DNA of 24,289 nucleotides from Staphylococcaceae bacterium UBA6286 (GTDB lineage: Bacteria; Bacillota; Bacilli; Staphylococcales; Staphylococcaceae): NCBI GenBank assembly GCA_002438305.1, contig DJUI01000065.1, positions 7,411 through 31,699 on the forward strand. Direction: 5' to 3'. The notes under the pieces are model-generated. The model had not been told where the DNA came from and made no database searches. It saw nothing but the letters and a program-made list of their open reading frames with translations. Both the position numbers and the translations under genes were made by a program. This document shows, in pieces, positions 7,982-15,377 of this stretch; the stretch's first letter is position 1, and each line of letters begins with the position of its first letter.

Positions 7982-8917
7982 TTATGCGCCGGCTGCTAAA
8001 GGTACTTTGACCACGCCATCAAGACGCTCTGGGAACATCAGTACACCAGATACAACAAGTGTCTGATGAGTCAGCGTTTCTTGTTGAACGAAGTGAGTCA
8101 TACCAATTAAACCAGTTGAATCAGCAGTTAAATCGAATGCCTGTGCTAAATCTGAACCTGATGCAGATACGAAAGCAATCACTAAGTTCTCAGCAGCTGT
8201 ACCATATACAGTGCCTTTAGCAACTTGTGTAGATGTAAATACAACAGTACCAGTCAAATCAGTGTAGTAGTTCAAGCCGAAAGCTGTTTCAAGTGACATC
8301 TGTTTGTCAGCTACTGCTTGTGCCACATCCATTGGATGAGCGAATACGATAGGACGTACAGTGTCATCTTCAAAGATAGTTTGAAGTGTACCCCATACTG
8401 TTGCTAAAGCGCCTTGTAATCCGTTACCAGCGTTAAGGTTAGTTTGTGCTGAACCGGATTGAATCAGCGTGAACAAGTCAGTACGGATGTCTTTACCGAC
8501 TTCTTTAATCATTGCATCGTCAGTGATATCAATCGCTTGATCTAAACCATAGCGTTGAATCGCTTCGCCTGATGTCGCTTTACGGTACTTTTTAAGTTTA
8601 ATTTCTTTAGTCGCTTCCACAACTGGGTTGACGTGAGAAAGTGGAATCAGGTCACCTTCCGCTACGTTACCATCAGCTAAAGTCACTTCAGGTTTACCAT
8701 ATAATTTCAACGTCATACCTTCTGCAACTGGCATTAAACGTGAAATGCCGAGTGCTTTCTGGAAGCTCTGCATATCTCCACCGAATTTGTACGTGAAGTC
8801 GATAGATTTCGCCTTAAACTTGTCAAGTGATGGAACTGTCTGCAAGTTTTGTTCTGGATAAGATGGTGCAGCAAAGAATTGGATGTTCAATTTTAATTTT
8901 TCGTTCAATTTTTTCAT
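7982..8917 (-). CDS. Major capsid protein (HK97 fold)
   Basis: Protein of 311 residues with the classic N-terminal sequence KLKLNIQFFA of many Gram-positive phage coat proteins. It continues with PSLDKFKAKSIDFTYKFGGDMQSFQKALGISRLMPVAEGMTLKLYG and a C-terminal segment ending VSGVLMFPERLDGVVKVPLAAGA. No long delta domain precedes the coat part, which agrees with a separate scaffold protein encoded just upstream. ATG at 8917 has AAGGAG upstream. The ordered set of scaffold, coat and HeH protein matches staphylococcal and lactococcal siphophage head modules. Confidence 0.92.
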   Translation of the reverse strand: MKKLNEKLKLNIQFFAAPSYPEQNLQTVPSLDKFKAKSIDFTYKFGGDMQSFQKALGISRLMPVAEGMTLKLYGKPEVTLADGNVAEGDLIPLSHVNPVVEATKEIKLKKYRKATSGEAIQRYGLDQAIDITDDAMIKEVGKDIRTDLFTLIQSGSAQTNLNAGNGLQGALATVWGTLQTIFEDDTVRPIVFAHPMDVAQAVADKQMSLETAFGLNYYTDLTGTVVFTSTQVAKGTVYGTAAENLVIAFVSASGSDLAQAFDLTADSTGLIGMTHFVQQETLTHQTLVVSGVLMFPERLDGVVKVPLAAGA

Positions 8918-8934
8918 ATTTTTTCTCCTTTTGA

Positions 8935-9516
8935 TTATTGGAATAGTCCAATGTTTTCAGTTATAGCAGCTTGACGTTTATCCCTATCAGGAATCGCCAT
9001 AATCTGCTCTTTCGTAAGTGTAACCGGTGCGCCGTTTACCGGTGGATTACCTGCGCGTCGTTGTTCTGCTGCGAAAAGATACGGTTTGGATTCTCTTGAG
9101 GTTTCAACTAATTCCGTAACGCCAGAAAAAGTGCCATCATCATTACGTATAACTGAACTTGTATCAGCTAACTTCACAAAATCATCCACATCTACAACAT
9201 TGTGTTTTAATGCTTCAAATTTAATTGCATTGATTTTATCTTTTTCTAACATCTCGTTATCACGTTGAGTATTAAGCTGCTTGTACTTCTCAAGTTCTGC
9301 ATTGAGTTCTTCGTTGCCCTTCGCTTTTGCTTGTAGCGATGTCAGTTGTTCGTCACGATTCTTCAATTCTTCCGCTGCACTTTCAGCCTGTTGTTTGTAC
9401 TCATCTGCCTTATCACCTTTTTCTTTCAAAGGACGTAAAGCATCGTGATGCTGATTGATGATTTGCGGGATAATATCCTCCGTAACGCCTAAACCTCTTA
9501 AAAATTCTCTGTTCAT
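8935..9516 (-). CDS. Capsid scaffold protein (Gp20/DUF4355-like)
   Basis: Protein of 193 residues starting MNREFLRGLGVTEDIIPQII, then a long highly charged coiled coil (about residues 30-95: ADEYKQQAESAAEELKNRDE and onwards) and a C-terminal part with PPVNGAPVTLTKEQIMAIPD. This composition and the position directly before the major capsid gene are those of the Phage_GP20 scaffold family. It should line the procapsid interior and leave before or during packaging. ATG 9516 has AAGGAG at a good spacing. The 155-base gap upstream is unusual in this compact region and may hold control elements. Confidence 0.88.
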   Translation of the reverse strand: MNREFLRGLGVTEDIIPQIINQHHDALRPLKEKGDKADEYKQQAESAAEELKNRDEQLTSLQAKAKGNEELNAELEKYKQLNTQRDNEMLEKDKINAIKFEALKHNVVDVDDFVKLADTSSVIRNDDGTFSGVTELVETSRESKPYLFAAEQRRAGNPPVNGAPVTLTKEQIMAIPDRDKRQAAITENIGLFQ

Positions 9517-9671
9517 ATTGATTACTCCTTTACTTTTTTTATTACGGTGGATTAAGTACCACCCATCACGTATTTAACGACCCGTCAGTCAAGTGATGGA
9601 ATGCCACCATCATGAGATAATGGATCACTTCCTTATGTCAGATTTAACTGCATAAAAATAACCGTCAATCA
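9517..9671 (-). promoter_or_regulatory. Structured gap upstream of the scaffold gene; possible internal promoter
   Basis: Longest gap within the late genes. It contains GGTGG/CCACC (9546-9550 / 9559-9563, 8-base loop), AAGTGAT/ATCACTT (9591-9597 / 9624-9630) and an overlapping TGATGG/CCATCA (9595-9600 / 9607-9612). On the minus strand TTGACG (9668-9663) and TTAAAT (9647-9642) could form a promoter, though the 15-base spacer is short. None of the hairpins has a minus-strand T-tract, so they do not look like terminators. Confidence 0.3.
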
Positions 9672-9860
9672 TCACGACTGTCGGTTGGACATGTCATCCT
9701 TAACTATAGTCATAGGAATAAACCCTTTCTTCTTTATATCTTCAGCAACAATCATGTAAAGAGGTGGACTTATCACGTCTTTAAACAATAGTTTCCTGCC
9801 TAGAAATGGTGGTTGTATTTTTAACAACCATTTAATTAAAAGAATAATCCTTAACTTCAT
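9672..9860 (-). CDS. Small hypothetical protein with hydrophobic N-terminus
   Basis: A 62-residue protein beginning MKLRIILLIKWLLKIQPPFL. The first 15 residues are hydrophobic with interspersed Arg and Lys, and the rest is mixed (LYMIVAEDIKKKGFIPMTIVKDD). The start overlaps the previous stop as ATGA (9857-9860) and has AAGGAGGG nine bases upstream, which is strong evidence that it is translated. I do not recognise the family. Its place between the minor head and scaffold genes suggests a morphogenesis-linked role, but nothing in the sequence proves it. Confidence 0.7.
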   Translation of the reverse strand: MKLRIILLIKWLLKIQPPFLGRKLLFKDVISPPLYMIVAEDIKKKGFIPMTIVKDDMSNRQS

Positions 9861-10792
9861 GCCACTCGCCCTCCTTTAACCCACTTCTCATACTTCTCGT
9901 AAGTCATGTACGGTATGACCATTGACTTGCCGTCTGCATCTTTCGCACGTCTGACTTCAGGCACTTGACCATCAACCAGATACATCAGTACACAACGGCA
10001 GTTGATGTTCTCTTTTGCTGAGTTTGCACCAACTAATAGTTTAGGCCCAGGGCCGACGCAGCCATTAATCTTAAAGTTGTGGTCAATGGCCACTGCCTTT
10101 CCGTCCAGTTGTCTATGCGATGATCGTGTACGGCTGTCAAGCGTGGATGTCCACATCTTCTGTATGTCTACGCCATTCGCTTTTACTTCTGCCGCGCTGT
10201 CAAGTGATGCCTGACTCATCGCTCTGCCACCCTCTGTACGTGCCACACGCTTTGATTGCGTGCTTGTCATACCTAAGTTGTCGCGAAGCCGTTTAGCCAT
10301 CTTACTGAAGCCCTCGCCTGCCATGATGGATTGTGCAATATCCACGCGAATACGATTCAACACTTGCATACGCTGCTTAGCGAGTGTGGGAATCAGTTTG
10401 ATAAACTCTATCGGCTGCTCTAGTGCTTTATTGATTTGCTCGATGCTCGGATAAGCCTGCATCATGATTTTTTGAGTCTGATACTCAAACAAAAACATGT
10501 GCTGCATGAACGACTGCAAGTAGATGTTCTGCTGTAATTTTTGAATAATACTAGCAATGGTTGAGTAGTCGCCTGTCATCTGCTTGGCAATCAGATCGAG
10601 TTCCTTATTTAATCGGTTATACTTGTTGAACTCCGTCCATCCGACATGTCCCTCATCATCTGTCGCTTTCTCGTAGAGTCGGGATAACTCACTGATGATT
10701 TGCTCGAGACGTTCTGACCACACTTTATCGATGTTTGATTCGGCTTCTGCGATGAGTTTCTCGATGTTACGTCTAATCTGTTCTTGATTCAT
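9857..10792 (-). CDS. Minor head protein (phage Mu F / SPP1 gp7-like)
   Basis: Protein of 311 residues. The C-terminal half carries the Mu F-like domain (PF04233): MTSTQSKRVARTEGGRAMSQ, then KMWTSTLDSRTRSSHRQLDG, and the conserved ENINCRCVLMYLVDG with Cys-Arg-Cys near residue 270. The N-terminal half is helical and portal-binding in the family. In SPP1 the homologue gp7 binds the portal and influences DNA ejection. I chose ATG 10792 because TAGGTG lies six bases before it; a GTG at 10801 has poorer spacing. It overlaps the portal gene by 20 bases. Confidence 0.88.
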   Translation of the reverse strand: MNQEQIRRNIEKLIAEAESNIDKVWSERLEQIISELSRLYEKATDDEGHVGWTEFNKYNRLNKELDLIAKQMTGDYSTIASIIQKLQQNIYLQSFMQHMFLFEYQTQKIMMQAYPSIEQINKALEQPIEFIKLIPTLAKQRMQVLNRIRVDIAQSIMAGEGFSKMAKRLRDNLGMTSTQSKRVARTEGGRAMSQASLDSAAEVKANGVDIQKMWTSTLDSRTRSSHRQLDGKAVAIDHNFKINGCVGPGPKLLVGANSAKENINCRCVLMYLVDGQVPEVRRAKDADGKSMVIPYMTYEKYEKWVKGGRVA

Positions 10793-12155
10793 CTGATGCA
10801 CCTACCTCGATAGCCGGCAAGCTATTGTTAAATGCAATCTCCTGCTCGTCTAAGCGCTCACGTTCGCCCTGCGGGTCGTCTACCCATGGATGATTACCTA
10901 GAATGGTGTCGTCGCTGATAATCCCTTTAGAAAGTACAGCGATGTCAGCGTCTTCTTTATCATTTTTAAGACGATTATACTTGAATGTCATTTCAACATC
11001 TTTAGGTTCTGCATCAATACCAGCATCGTCAAATACAAACCATAGCAATTCTTTGATGGCTACTCGCGTCTTACGTTCTAATTGTTTAGCCTTGATGTCT
11101 AATCCGCTGTAAAGTATCTTGAGTGCCACACCTGATGGACTGTTGCCAAACTTATCTGACTGGAAGTCAACACCACGACCGAAGTCAATGATCATCTCAC
11201 GTAACATTTTTAGATAACGTTCCGTCTCTTCAATCGGAATCTTGACAGTGATAGTGTCGATGCCGCCCTCTGAACCCACATTGATTGCTTTGTAGTGTCT
11301 TAAGTTACGCATGAACTCTGCTAAATCCTCGCCCTCATAACCTTTAAGTGCGAAGATTAAATCCGTCGATTCGTCAAACGTGTTTTGGATATCTGATAAG
11401 CGATTATTAAACGCATCAATCAGTGACTTATATTTCCACAAGTCGCCCTTTTCTTTGCTATTATTGCGGAACGGCACGAACGGAATACGTCCCCAGCTGT
11501 CGCCCAAACTACCTTTTTTATAATGTGTCTGTACGGCCTCGCCCCAATAGTAATCAGCCACGTACTCGCCATCACTTAACATATAGTAATAGACGTGTTC
11601 AGGTGTCCATATCTCTGCTCTGCTGACCTGGTTAAGCACATAATGCCTAATCAACATTGTCAGCTGTCCGTACTCATCGTAAACTGGCACAACTTGTTCC
11701 GCCGGAATCTGCTTGAGCTTTAAGTTACCATCTGCATCATAATAGACGTGCATCCACTCAATACCTTTATTAGATGCTGCGGTCAATACATCAATGATAA
11801 GGTCGTCAAAGCTGTCGTCAAAGCGTTCGCCGATTTTGTCGAGGATAGCATCCTCTGCCTTAAAGTTAATCGGCTCGGCTAGTAAATAACCTACTTTCTG
11901 GTCAACTTGATTCGGATGGAAGTTAGCAACCAGTAAGTTATGCGGTTTCTTATCGTCCGTGTTACCTTGGGCGTCTGTTGGCGGTTTACGCAATAATATG
12001 TCCGGCTGATCGTCGTAATACTTCTCACCGACCTGTTGCGCGACCGTGATGGGTGTGTGTTCTGCAATCAGTCGTTTAATCATATCGCTGATGGTTTCTT
12101 CTTCCTGTTTCATCTCTACGAATACTTCTTCATAGAATAACCTTACATCACTCAT
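10773..12155 (-). CDS. Portal protein (SPP1 gp6-like)
   Basis: Portal ring protein of 460 residues, through which DNA enters and leaves the head. Recognisable segments are VAQQVGEKYYDDQPDILLRKP, HNLLVANFHPNQVDQKVGYLLAEPI, the stretch ending WMHVYYDADGNLKLKQIPAEQVVPVYDE, PFVPFRNNSKEKGDLWKYKSLIDAFN and SGVALKILYSGLDIKAKQLERK, which follow the SPP1 Gp6-like portal family (PF05133) in order. AGGAGG six bases before ATG 12155 sets the start. It lies directly after the large terminase gene and before the minor head gene, as expected. Confidence 0.93.
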   Translation of the reverse strand: MSDVRLFYEEVFVEMKQEEETISDMIKRLIAEHTPITVAQQVGEKYYDDQPDILLRKPPTDAQGNTDDKKPHNLLVANFHPNQVDQKVGYLLAEPINFKAEDAILDKIGERFDDSFDDLIIDVLTAASNKGIEWMHVYYDADGNLKLKQIPAEQVVPVYDEYGQLTMLIRHYVLNQVSRAEIWTPEHVYYYMLSDGEYVADYYWGEAVQTHYKKGSLGDSWGRIPFVPFRNNSKEKGDLWKYKSLIDAFNNRLSDIQNTFDESTDLIFALKGYEGEDLAEFMRNLRHYKAINVGSEGGIDTITVKIPIEETERYLKMLREMIIDFGRGVDFQSDKFGNSPSGVALKILYSGLDIKAKQLERKTRVAIKELLWFVFDDAGIDAEPKDVEMTFKYNRLKNDKEDADIAVLSKGIISDDTILGNHPWVDDPQGERERLDEQEIAFNNSLPAIEVGASDESRTD

Positions 12156-12167
12156 TCTCTGCCTCCT

Positions 12168-13469
12168 TTATGTGAGTACTCTCATTTTGTTCTGTTTCAT
12201 ATCATCTTCAAACGCATAACGTGTCGCATCAATCGTGTGATTGTCTTTATCGACTAATCTTGCTTTCGCATTGCCATCTTTGTCAGTCTCATAGTCAATG
12301 TTCTCAAATTCTTTTGCAATATTAGGTGTACGTTTAGGGTCAATCACAATAGCATCTAAATCATCAAGCCATCTTTCACCGTATTCTACTGAACCTGGTC
12401 CTTTTTTAGCCTGCTTTATCTTTCTGATATTATGCTCAAATTTAAGTTCATCAACGTCTTTAGGTGATACTTCAGAGATAGTATGATGTTTGTCTGCGTC
12501 AATCTTACGCATGCTTTCAGCTAGTTTTCTGTTACTAATCTTTACACCGTATATTTCATCCATCGCATAGATAGTGTTACGTTTCTTATCGTAGTGCCAT
12601 CTGACAAATGCGAGTGGATCCGTTGCATAACCGTAATCGACACCCTGACGATAATTATCAAATAATTTGTATTCATCATCTTTAATCTCTCTAAACTCAA
12701 GATTATCGAATGGCACCACTCCACTGCCTATAGGCTTACCAAGGTATTCCCACTCATACTTACGATAGTTCTTACTCTTAACATTCTCTGCTTCTTCAAT
12801 GAACTTCTTAGAGATAAATGGATTACCCAAATAAGTGCTGTGATGAATAAACGTATTATCATCTACAAATGCACTCTCATATTTCTTGTTAAGCCAATGC
12901 TGCCTTCGTTTAGGCGGATTATAGGAATAATAAAAAGAATAGTCGAAAGGATACACTTTCTTCCTTCGACTATTCTCTGCTTGTATATGTCCTTCAAGTT
13001 CCTCACGAAGTACTGAGTTTTCAATAGATGTTATCTCATCCTCTGTCTTAAATTCTGCAGCTTCTTCAATCCACATGATGGCTAACGGAAAGTCCGCATC
13101 CTTGATTGATTTAATTTTTTCAGGATCATCAGCACCAGTGAAGTATATTTTATTGCCACGCGGCAGATAGACAGCCTCCAGCTTACTGTCAATAAACCTG
13201 AACAGATGACGAACTCCCAGAATATTAGCAGCAGCTTTAAAGTTCTGTATCACTGACTTACTTAAGTTACGTTGTATCTTTCGTATCGCAATAGCCGATA
13301 CCGGATATTCAATGATATCCATTAGTATACGAATAGGAATATGGAATGACTTACCACTACCACGTCCGCCTTTTAGTACATAACGCAGATGTTTCTTTGC
13401 CTTAGAAACTATCCAGAATAATTTGAACTGGTCCGTGATGATGTCAGATATCTTAATCCCCTTACTCAT
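12168..13469 (-). CDS. terL: Terminase large subunit (PBSX/SPP1-like)
   Basis: Packaging motor and nuclease of 433 residues. Visible motifs: Walker A GGRGSGKS at 34-41, Walker B with catalytic acid LAIMWIEEAAEF at about 129-140, coupling motif SYNPP at 182-186, and RNase H-like nuclease acids in GVDYGYATDP (Asp278) and NHTIDATRYAF (Asp414). I chose ATG 13469, which overlaps the terS stop region (GATGAGTAA); a longer in-frame start at 13493 lacks a ribosome site. Motif order and length match the PBSX family (TIGR01547), commonly found in pac-type staphylococcal phages. Confidence 0.93.
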   Translation of the reverse strand: MSKGIKISDIITDQFKLFWIVSKAKKHLRYVLKGGRGSGKSFHIPIRILMDIIEYPVSAIAIRKIQRNLSKSVIQNFKAAANILGVRHLFRFIDSKLEAVYLPRGNKIYFTGADDPEKIKSIKDADFPLAIMWIEEAAEFKTEDEITSIENSVLREELEGHIQAENSRRKKVYPFDYSFYYSYNPPKRRQHWLNKKYESAFVDDNTFIHHSTYLGNPFISKKFIEEAENVKSKNYRKYEWEYLGKPIGSGVVPFDNLEFREIKDDEYKLFDNYRQGVDYGYATDPLAFVRWHYDKKRNTIYAMDEIYGVKISNRKLAESMRKIDADKHHTISEVSPKDVDELKFEHNIRKIKQAKKGPGSVEYGERWLDDLDAIVIDPKRTPNIAKEFENIDYETDKDGNAKARLVDKDNHTIDATRYAFEDDMKQNKMRVLT

Positions 13470-13941
13470 CCGGCATCTCGTCCAAGTCATCAATGATAGT
13501 TACTACAGCTTCACCATCAATCTCATGTCGTTCCGTAAACAGTTTATATCGCTTGCCTAGAAGTTCAGCAGCCTTGTTCGCATCAGATAGCTTTGCAGGT
13601 ATCTCTACAAGCTCAGGCTTTTCCGTCTTTGTCGTCTGTTTCTTACCGTCTACCCACTTTGATTCTTCCTTAGTGAGCGTGACGACTACTACTTCTTTAT
13701 GTTCACGTCTCATGACTGACGTCAGATATTCCAGTACTTCTGTCTGATCAGCAATCGCCTTTGACTTGAGTTCTTCCATTCGATTTGCGATATATTCTGA
13801 GACACTCACATTTTCCAACAACTTTGACGAATTACCCTTTGAGTAATTCTCACTGTATCCAGCATTCAAAGCTGATTGATAAATGTTTCCTGTCTTAATA
13901 TACTCATCCGCAAATCGCTGCTGTTTAATCGTTAATTTCAT
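13462..13941 (-). CDS. terS: Terminase small subunit
   Basis: DNA-recognition subunit of 159 residues. The N-terminus KLTIKQQRFADEYIKTGNIYQSALNAGYSENYSKGNSSKLLENVSVSEYI is the terminase_2 family helix-turn-helix (PF03592), followed by a coiled helical oligomerisation part and an acidic C-terminus (IIDDLDEMPDE) that probably contacts TerL. I preferred ATG 13941 to in-frame upstream starts (GTG at 13971) because the family begins at this point; the ribosome site (GGGGAAGTG) is only fair. It overlaps terL by 8 bases. A strong terminator lies only about 50 bases upstream, so a late promoter or read-through is required. Confidence 0.88.
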   Translation of the reverse strand: MKLTIKQQRFADEYIKTGNIYQSALNAGYSENYSKGNSSKLLENVSVSEYIANRMEELKSKAIADQTEVLEYLTSVMRREHKEVVVVTLTKEESKWVDGKKQTTKTEKPELVEIPAKLSDANKAAELLGKRYKLFTERHEIDGEAVVTIIDDLDEMPDE

Positions 13942-13989
13942 TTCATCTATCACTTCCCCTATGTTAATCACACTTTAAATTTTTGTATT

Positions 13990-14014
13990 AAAAAAAACAC
14001 CTCGAAAGGTGTTT
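13990..14014 (-). terminator. Strong intrinsic terminator of the TIR gene
   Basis: On the minus strand it reads AAACACCT, loop TTCG, AGGTGTTT, then continuous T (eight T in a row including the end of the stem). The stem has eight perfect pairs. The TIR gene stop codon (14013-14015) overlaps the foot of the stem. It separates the accessory gene from the late terminase-led operon. Confidence 0.9.
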
Positions 14015-14747
14015 ATAAAAGACTAAAATCAACTTTAAAGCCTATGCTATCTAAATTTCTCAACAATCTTGTATCCCATTTTCTATCAGTAGTAGGAATG
14101 TACATTAGACCAGCTATATCTGATTGTACAGGCATTTCTTTTTCATCATTTTGATTATTAATCATAACAACATTACTAGCGCCTAACTTAGCAATAGCAT
14201 ACCCATGTTCAAATATCACGTTTGGTCTAGCTTGATAACTACCATTTCCTAATTCATCAGCAGGAGTATATATAACGATAGCTGCTCTGCACTTATCTAA
14301 TTCATCCTGAACTTTTTGGAAGATTGTTCTACCTTCATCTGCAACATCAGACAAAACAACAAATTCTATTTTCTGTTTAGCAAGAATTAATTTTAATTCA
14401 TTCAAAAAACTTCCGTCATGTCCATGAATAATAAAAATTTTGTTATCTTTATTGCTTATTTTCGGGATTTCTTTTTCTGCCTTTTGTTGATAATCAATCC
14501 TAGCCTCTAACCGGTGTCTAATTAAAGTAATATAATCATCCACTTCTTGGCTTAAATCATTATCTGAGTAAAAAGATCTAAGTCCCTTCAGCTCATTAAA
14601 CTTTTCTTCAATAAAACTATCCGCTGTGTAAGTAGCTACAAACACTTCTAATCTTCTATATTTTTGCTCCCCATTCAAAAATTGATTTTGAGCGATACTA
14701 TATTTTTCTAACTCTTCTAAAGCAATTTGCAGTTCTTTTAAATCCAT
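14013..14747 (-). CDS. TIR-like nucleotide-binding protein (PF10137 type), probable phage moron
   Basis: Protein of 244 residues. The N-terminal ~95 residues are helical and charged (LKELQIALEELEKYS, EEKFNELKGLRSFYS, LIRHRLEARIDYQQKAEKE) with no known motif. Residues 103-235 form a TIR-like domain: KIFIIHGHD (103-111), IEFVVLSDVADEGRTIFQKV, AAIVIYTPADELG (155-167), ARPNVIFEHGYAIAKLG (173-189) and QSDIAGLMYI (208-217). This is the order of the PF10137 family, related to the TIR effectors of CBASS and Pycsar immunity. Glu180 lies where the TIR NADase glutamate is expected. NAD cleavage is inferred, not shown. No cyclase or STING gene is nearby. ATG 14747 has AAGGAG upstream. The gene is visibly more AT-rich than its neighbours and has its own leader and terminator, which suggests late acquisition. 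Its job may be abortive infection or exclusion of rival phages. Confidence 0.85.
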   Translation of the reverse strand: MDLKELQIALEELEKYSIAQNQFLNGEQKYRRLEVFVATYTADSFIEEKFNELKGLRSFYSDNDLSQEVDDYITLIRHRLEARIDYQQKAEKEIPKISNKDNKIFIIHGHDGSFLNELKLILAKQKIEFVVLSDVADEGRTIFQKVQDELDKCRAAIVIYTPADELGNGSYQARPNVIFEHGYAIAKLGASNVVMINNQNDEKEMPVQSDIAGLMYIPTTDRKWDTRLLRNLDSIGFKVDFSLL

Positions 14748-14794
14748 GACTTATGACTCCTTTGTATTTTATATGAACAACTTAAGTATACAGA

Positions 14795-14822
14795 AAACCA
14801 CCTAGTTTCCGCTAGGTGGTTT
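14795..14822 (-). terminator. Hairpin upstream of the TIR gene, terminator or attenuator
   Basis: AAACCACCTAG (14795-14805) and CTAGGTGGTTT (14812-14822) form 11 perfect pairs around a 6-base loop. On the minus strand the stem runs into TTTTCTG, a short T-tract. It could end read-through from the regulator gene, attenuate TIR gene transcription, or end a short RNA started near 14865. Confidence 0.55.
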
Positions 14823-14864
14823 CACGTTCATATAAATTTAGGAGGTAACCTTCAATTGGTCACG
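14795..14864 (-). ncRNA. Candidate short RNA (about 70 nt) ending in the 14795-14822 hairpin
   Basis: The -10-like box TATTATACT (14878-14870) on the minus strand would start an RNA near 14864, which would end at the hairpin about 70 bases later. It would contain GGTTACCTCC, complementary to ribosome-binding sites. The size and layout recall antitoxin RNAs of Fst-type loci, but no partner toxin gene is present. This is a suggestion only. Confidence 0.25.
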
Positions 14865-14922
14865 TACCTAGTATAATATATTTTTTTAATATTAAAAAAT
14901 AATAATTATTTGTATTATCCAG

Positions 14923-15330
14923 CTATTTTGTTGACTTTGACGCATTAGAAAGTTTTTCCACAATACCATCTATCCTCTTTCCGACCTGCGACTTATGCAG
15001 TTGAACCAGCAGTCCAATCTGTGTATGCGAATAACCACGTTTCAACAATTCAAGAATATACATATCCCTGTCGTTTTTAATCACATGTTCATGTTCATCA
15101 ATAAATTTGACCTTAGTTGCTAGCTTATATATATACGAATGAGTCCCCTGACGTTTTAAAACCAAATTGTAAACTTTATCCCCTGTCTGCCCCTGTCCTT
15201 TTGGCATCGCTGCCTGTATACCATATTGTGCAGTACTCGTGCTGTCATTGCTTAGTAAATCTGACTCAATAGCTGTGAGCATCCAAGGATAATCCTTTAA
15301 CATCTGTCTAATCTCCTGTGGTGTGTACAA
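14923..15330 (-). CDS. Putative late-gene transcriptional regulator (RinA/ArpU-like HTH)
   Basis: Protein of 135 residues. The C-terminal part has a helix-turn-helix resembling sigma region 4: RDMYILELLKRGYSHTQIGLLVQLHKSQVGKRIDGIVEKL (about 88-127). The N-terminal part MYTPQEIRQMLKDYPWMLTAIESDLL and the stretch QGQTGDKVYNLVLKR resemble phage late regulators that activate terminase operons in staphylococci and enterococci. It is the last gene of the early block, where rinA/arpU-type genes are usually found. The start is TTG at 15330, with GGAGG nine bases upstream. Its likely target is a promoter ahead of terS. The specific subfamily is uncertain. Confidence 0.7.
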   Translation of the reverse strand: MYTPQEIRQMLKDYPWMLTAIESDLLSNDSTSTAQYGIQAAMPKGQGQTGDKVYNLVLKRQGTHSYIYKLATKVKFIDEHEHVIKNDRDMYILELLKRGYSHTQIGLLVQLHKSQVGKRIDGIVEKLSNASKSTK

Positions 15331-15346
15331 TATGCGTTACCTCCGT

Positions 15347-15377
15347 GTTATAATTAGTTTGCGGATAATTATGTCAC
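15347..15377 (-). promoter_or_regulatory. Weak promoter candidate for the late regulator
   Basis: Minus-strand GTGACA (15377-15372) and TATAAC (15352-15347) resemble -35 and -10 boxes, but the 19-base spacer is long. ATAATTA is repeated at 15350-15356 and 15365-15371. The gap between the two genes (15331-15397) is large for this region, which makes a promoter plausible. Confidence 0.25.

Larger units (their letters stand above)
14748..14922 (-). promoter_or_regulatory. Leader region of the TIR gene with nested inverted repeats and -10-like boxes
   Basis: A 175-base gap. Near the TIR gene the minus strand has TATAAAAT (14773-14766), a -10-like element just before the ribosome site. An outer inverted repeat TTTATATGAAC / GTTCATATAAA (14768-14778 / 14826-14836) encloses the inner hairpin at 14795-14822. 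Further upstream, TATTATACT on the minus strand (14878-14870) is another -10-like box, and an AT-only palindrome of 18 bases covers 14882-14899. I see no good -35 element for either box. Confidence 0.4.

Noticed and set aside
14841..14877. Plus-strand AGGAGG followed by TTG and a six-codon frame ending in TAA
   Set aside because: Too short, non-ATG and opposite to every gene here; more likely part of the structured leader of the TIR gene.
14882..14899. 18-base palindrome of A and T only
   Set aside because: Such palindromes arise easily in AT-rich spacers; not reported as a binding site by itself.
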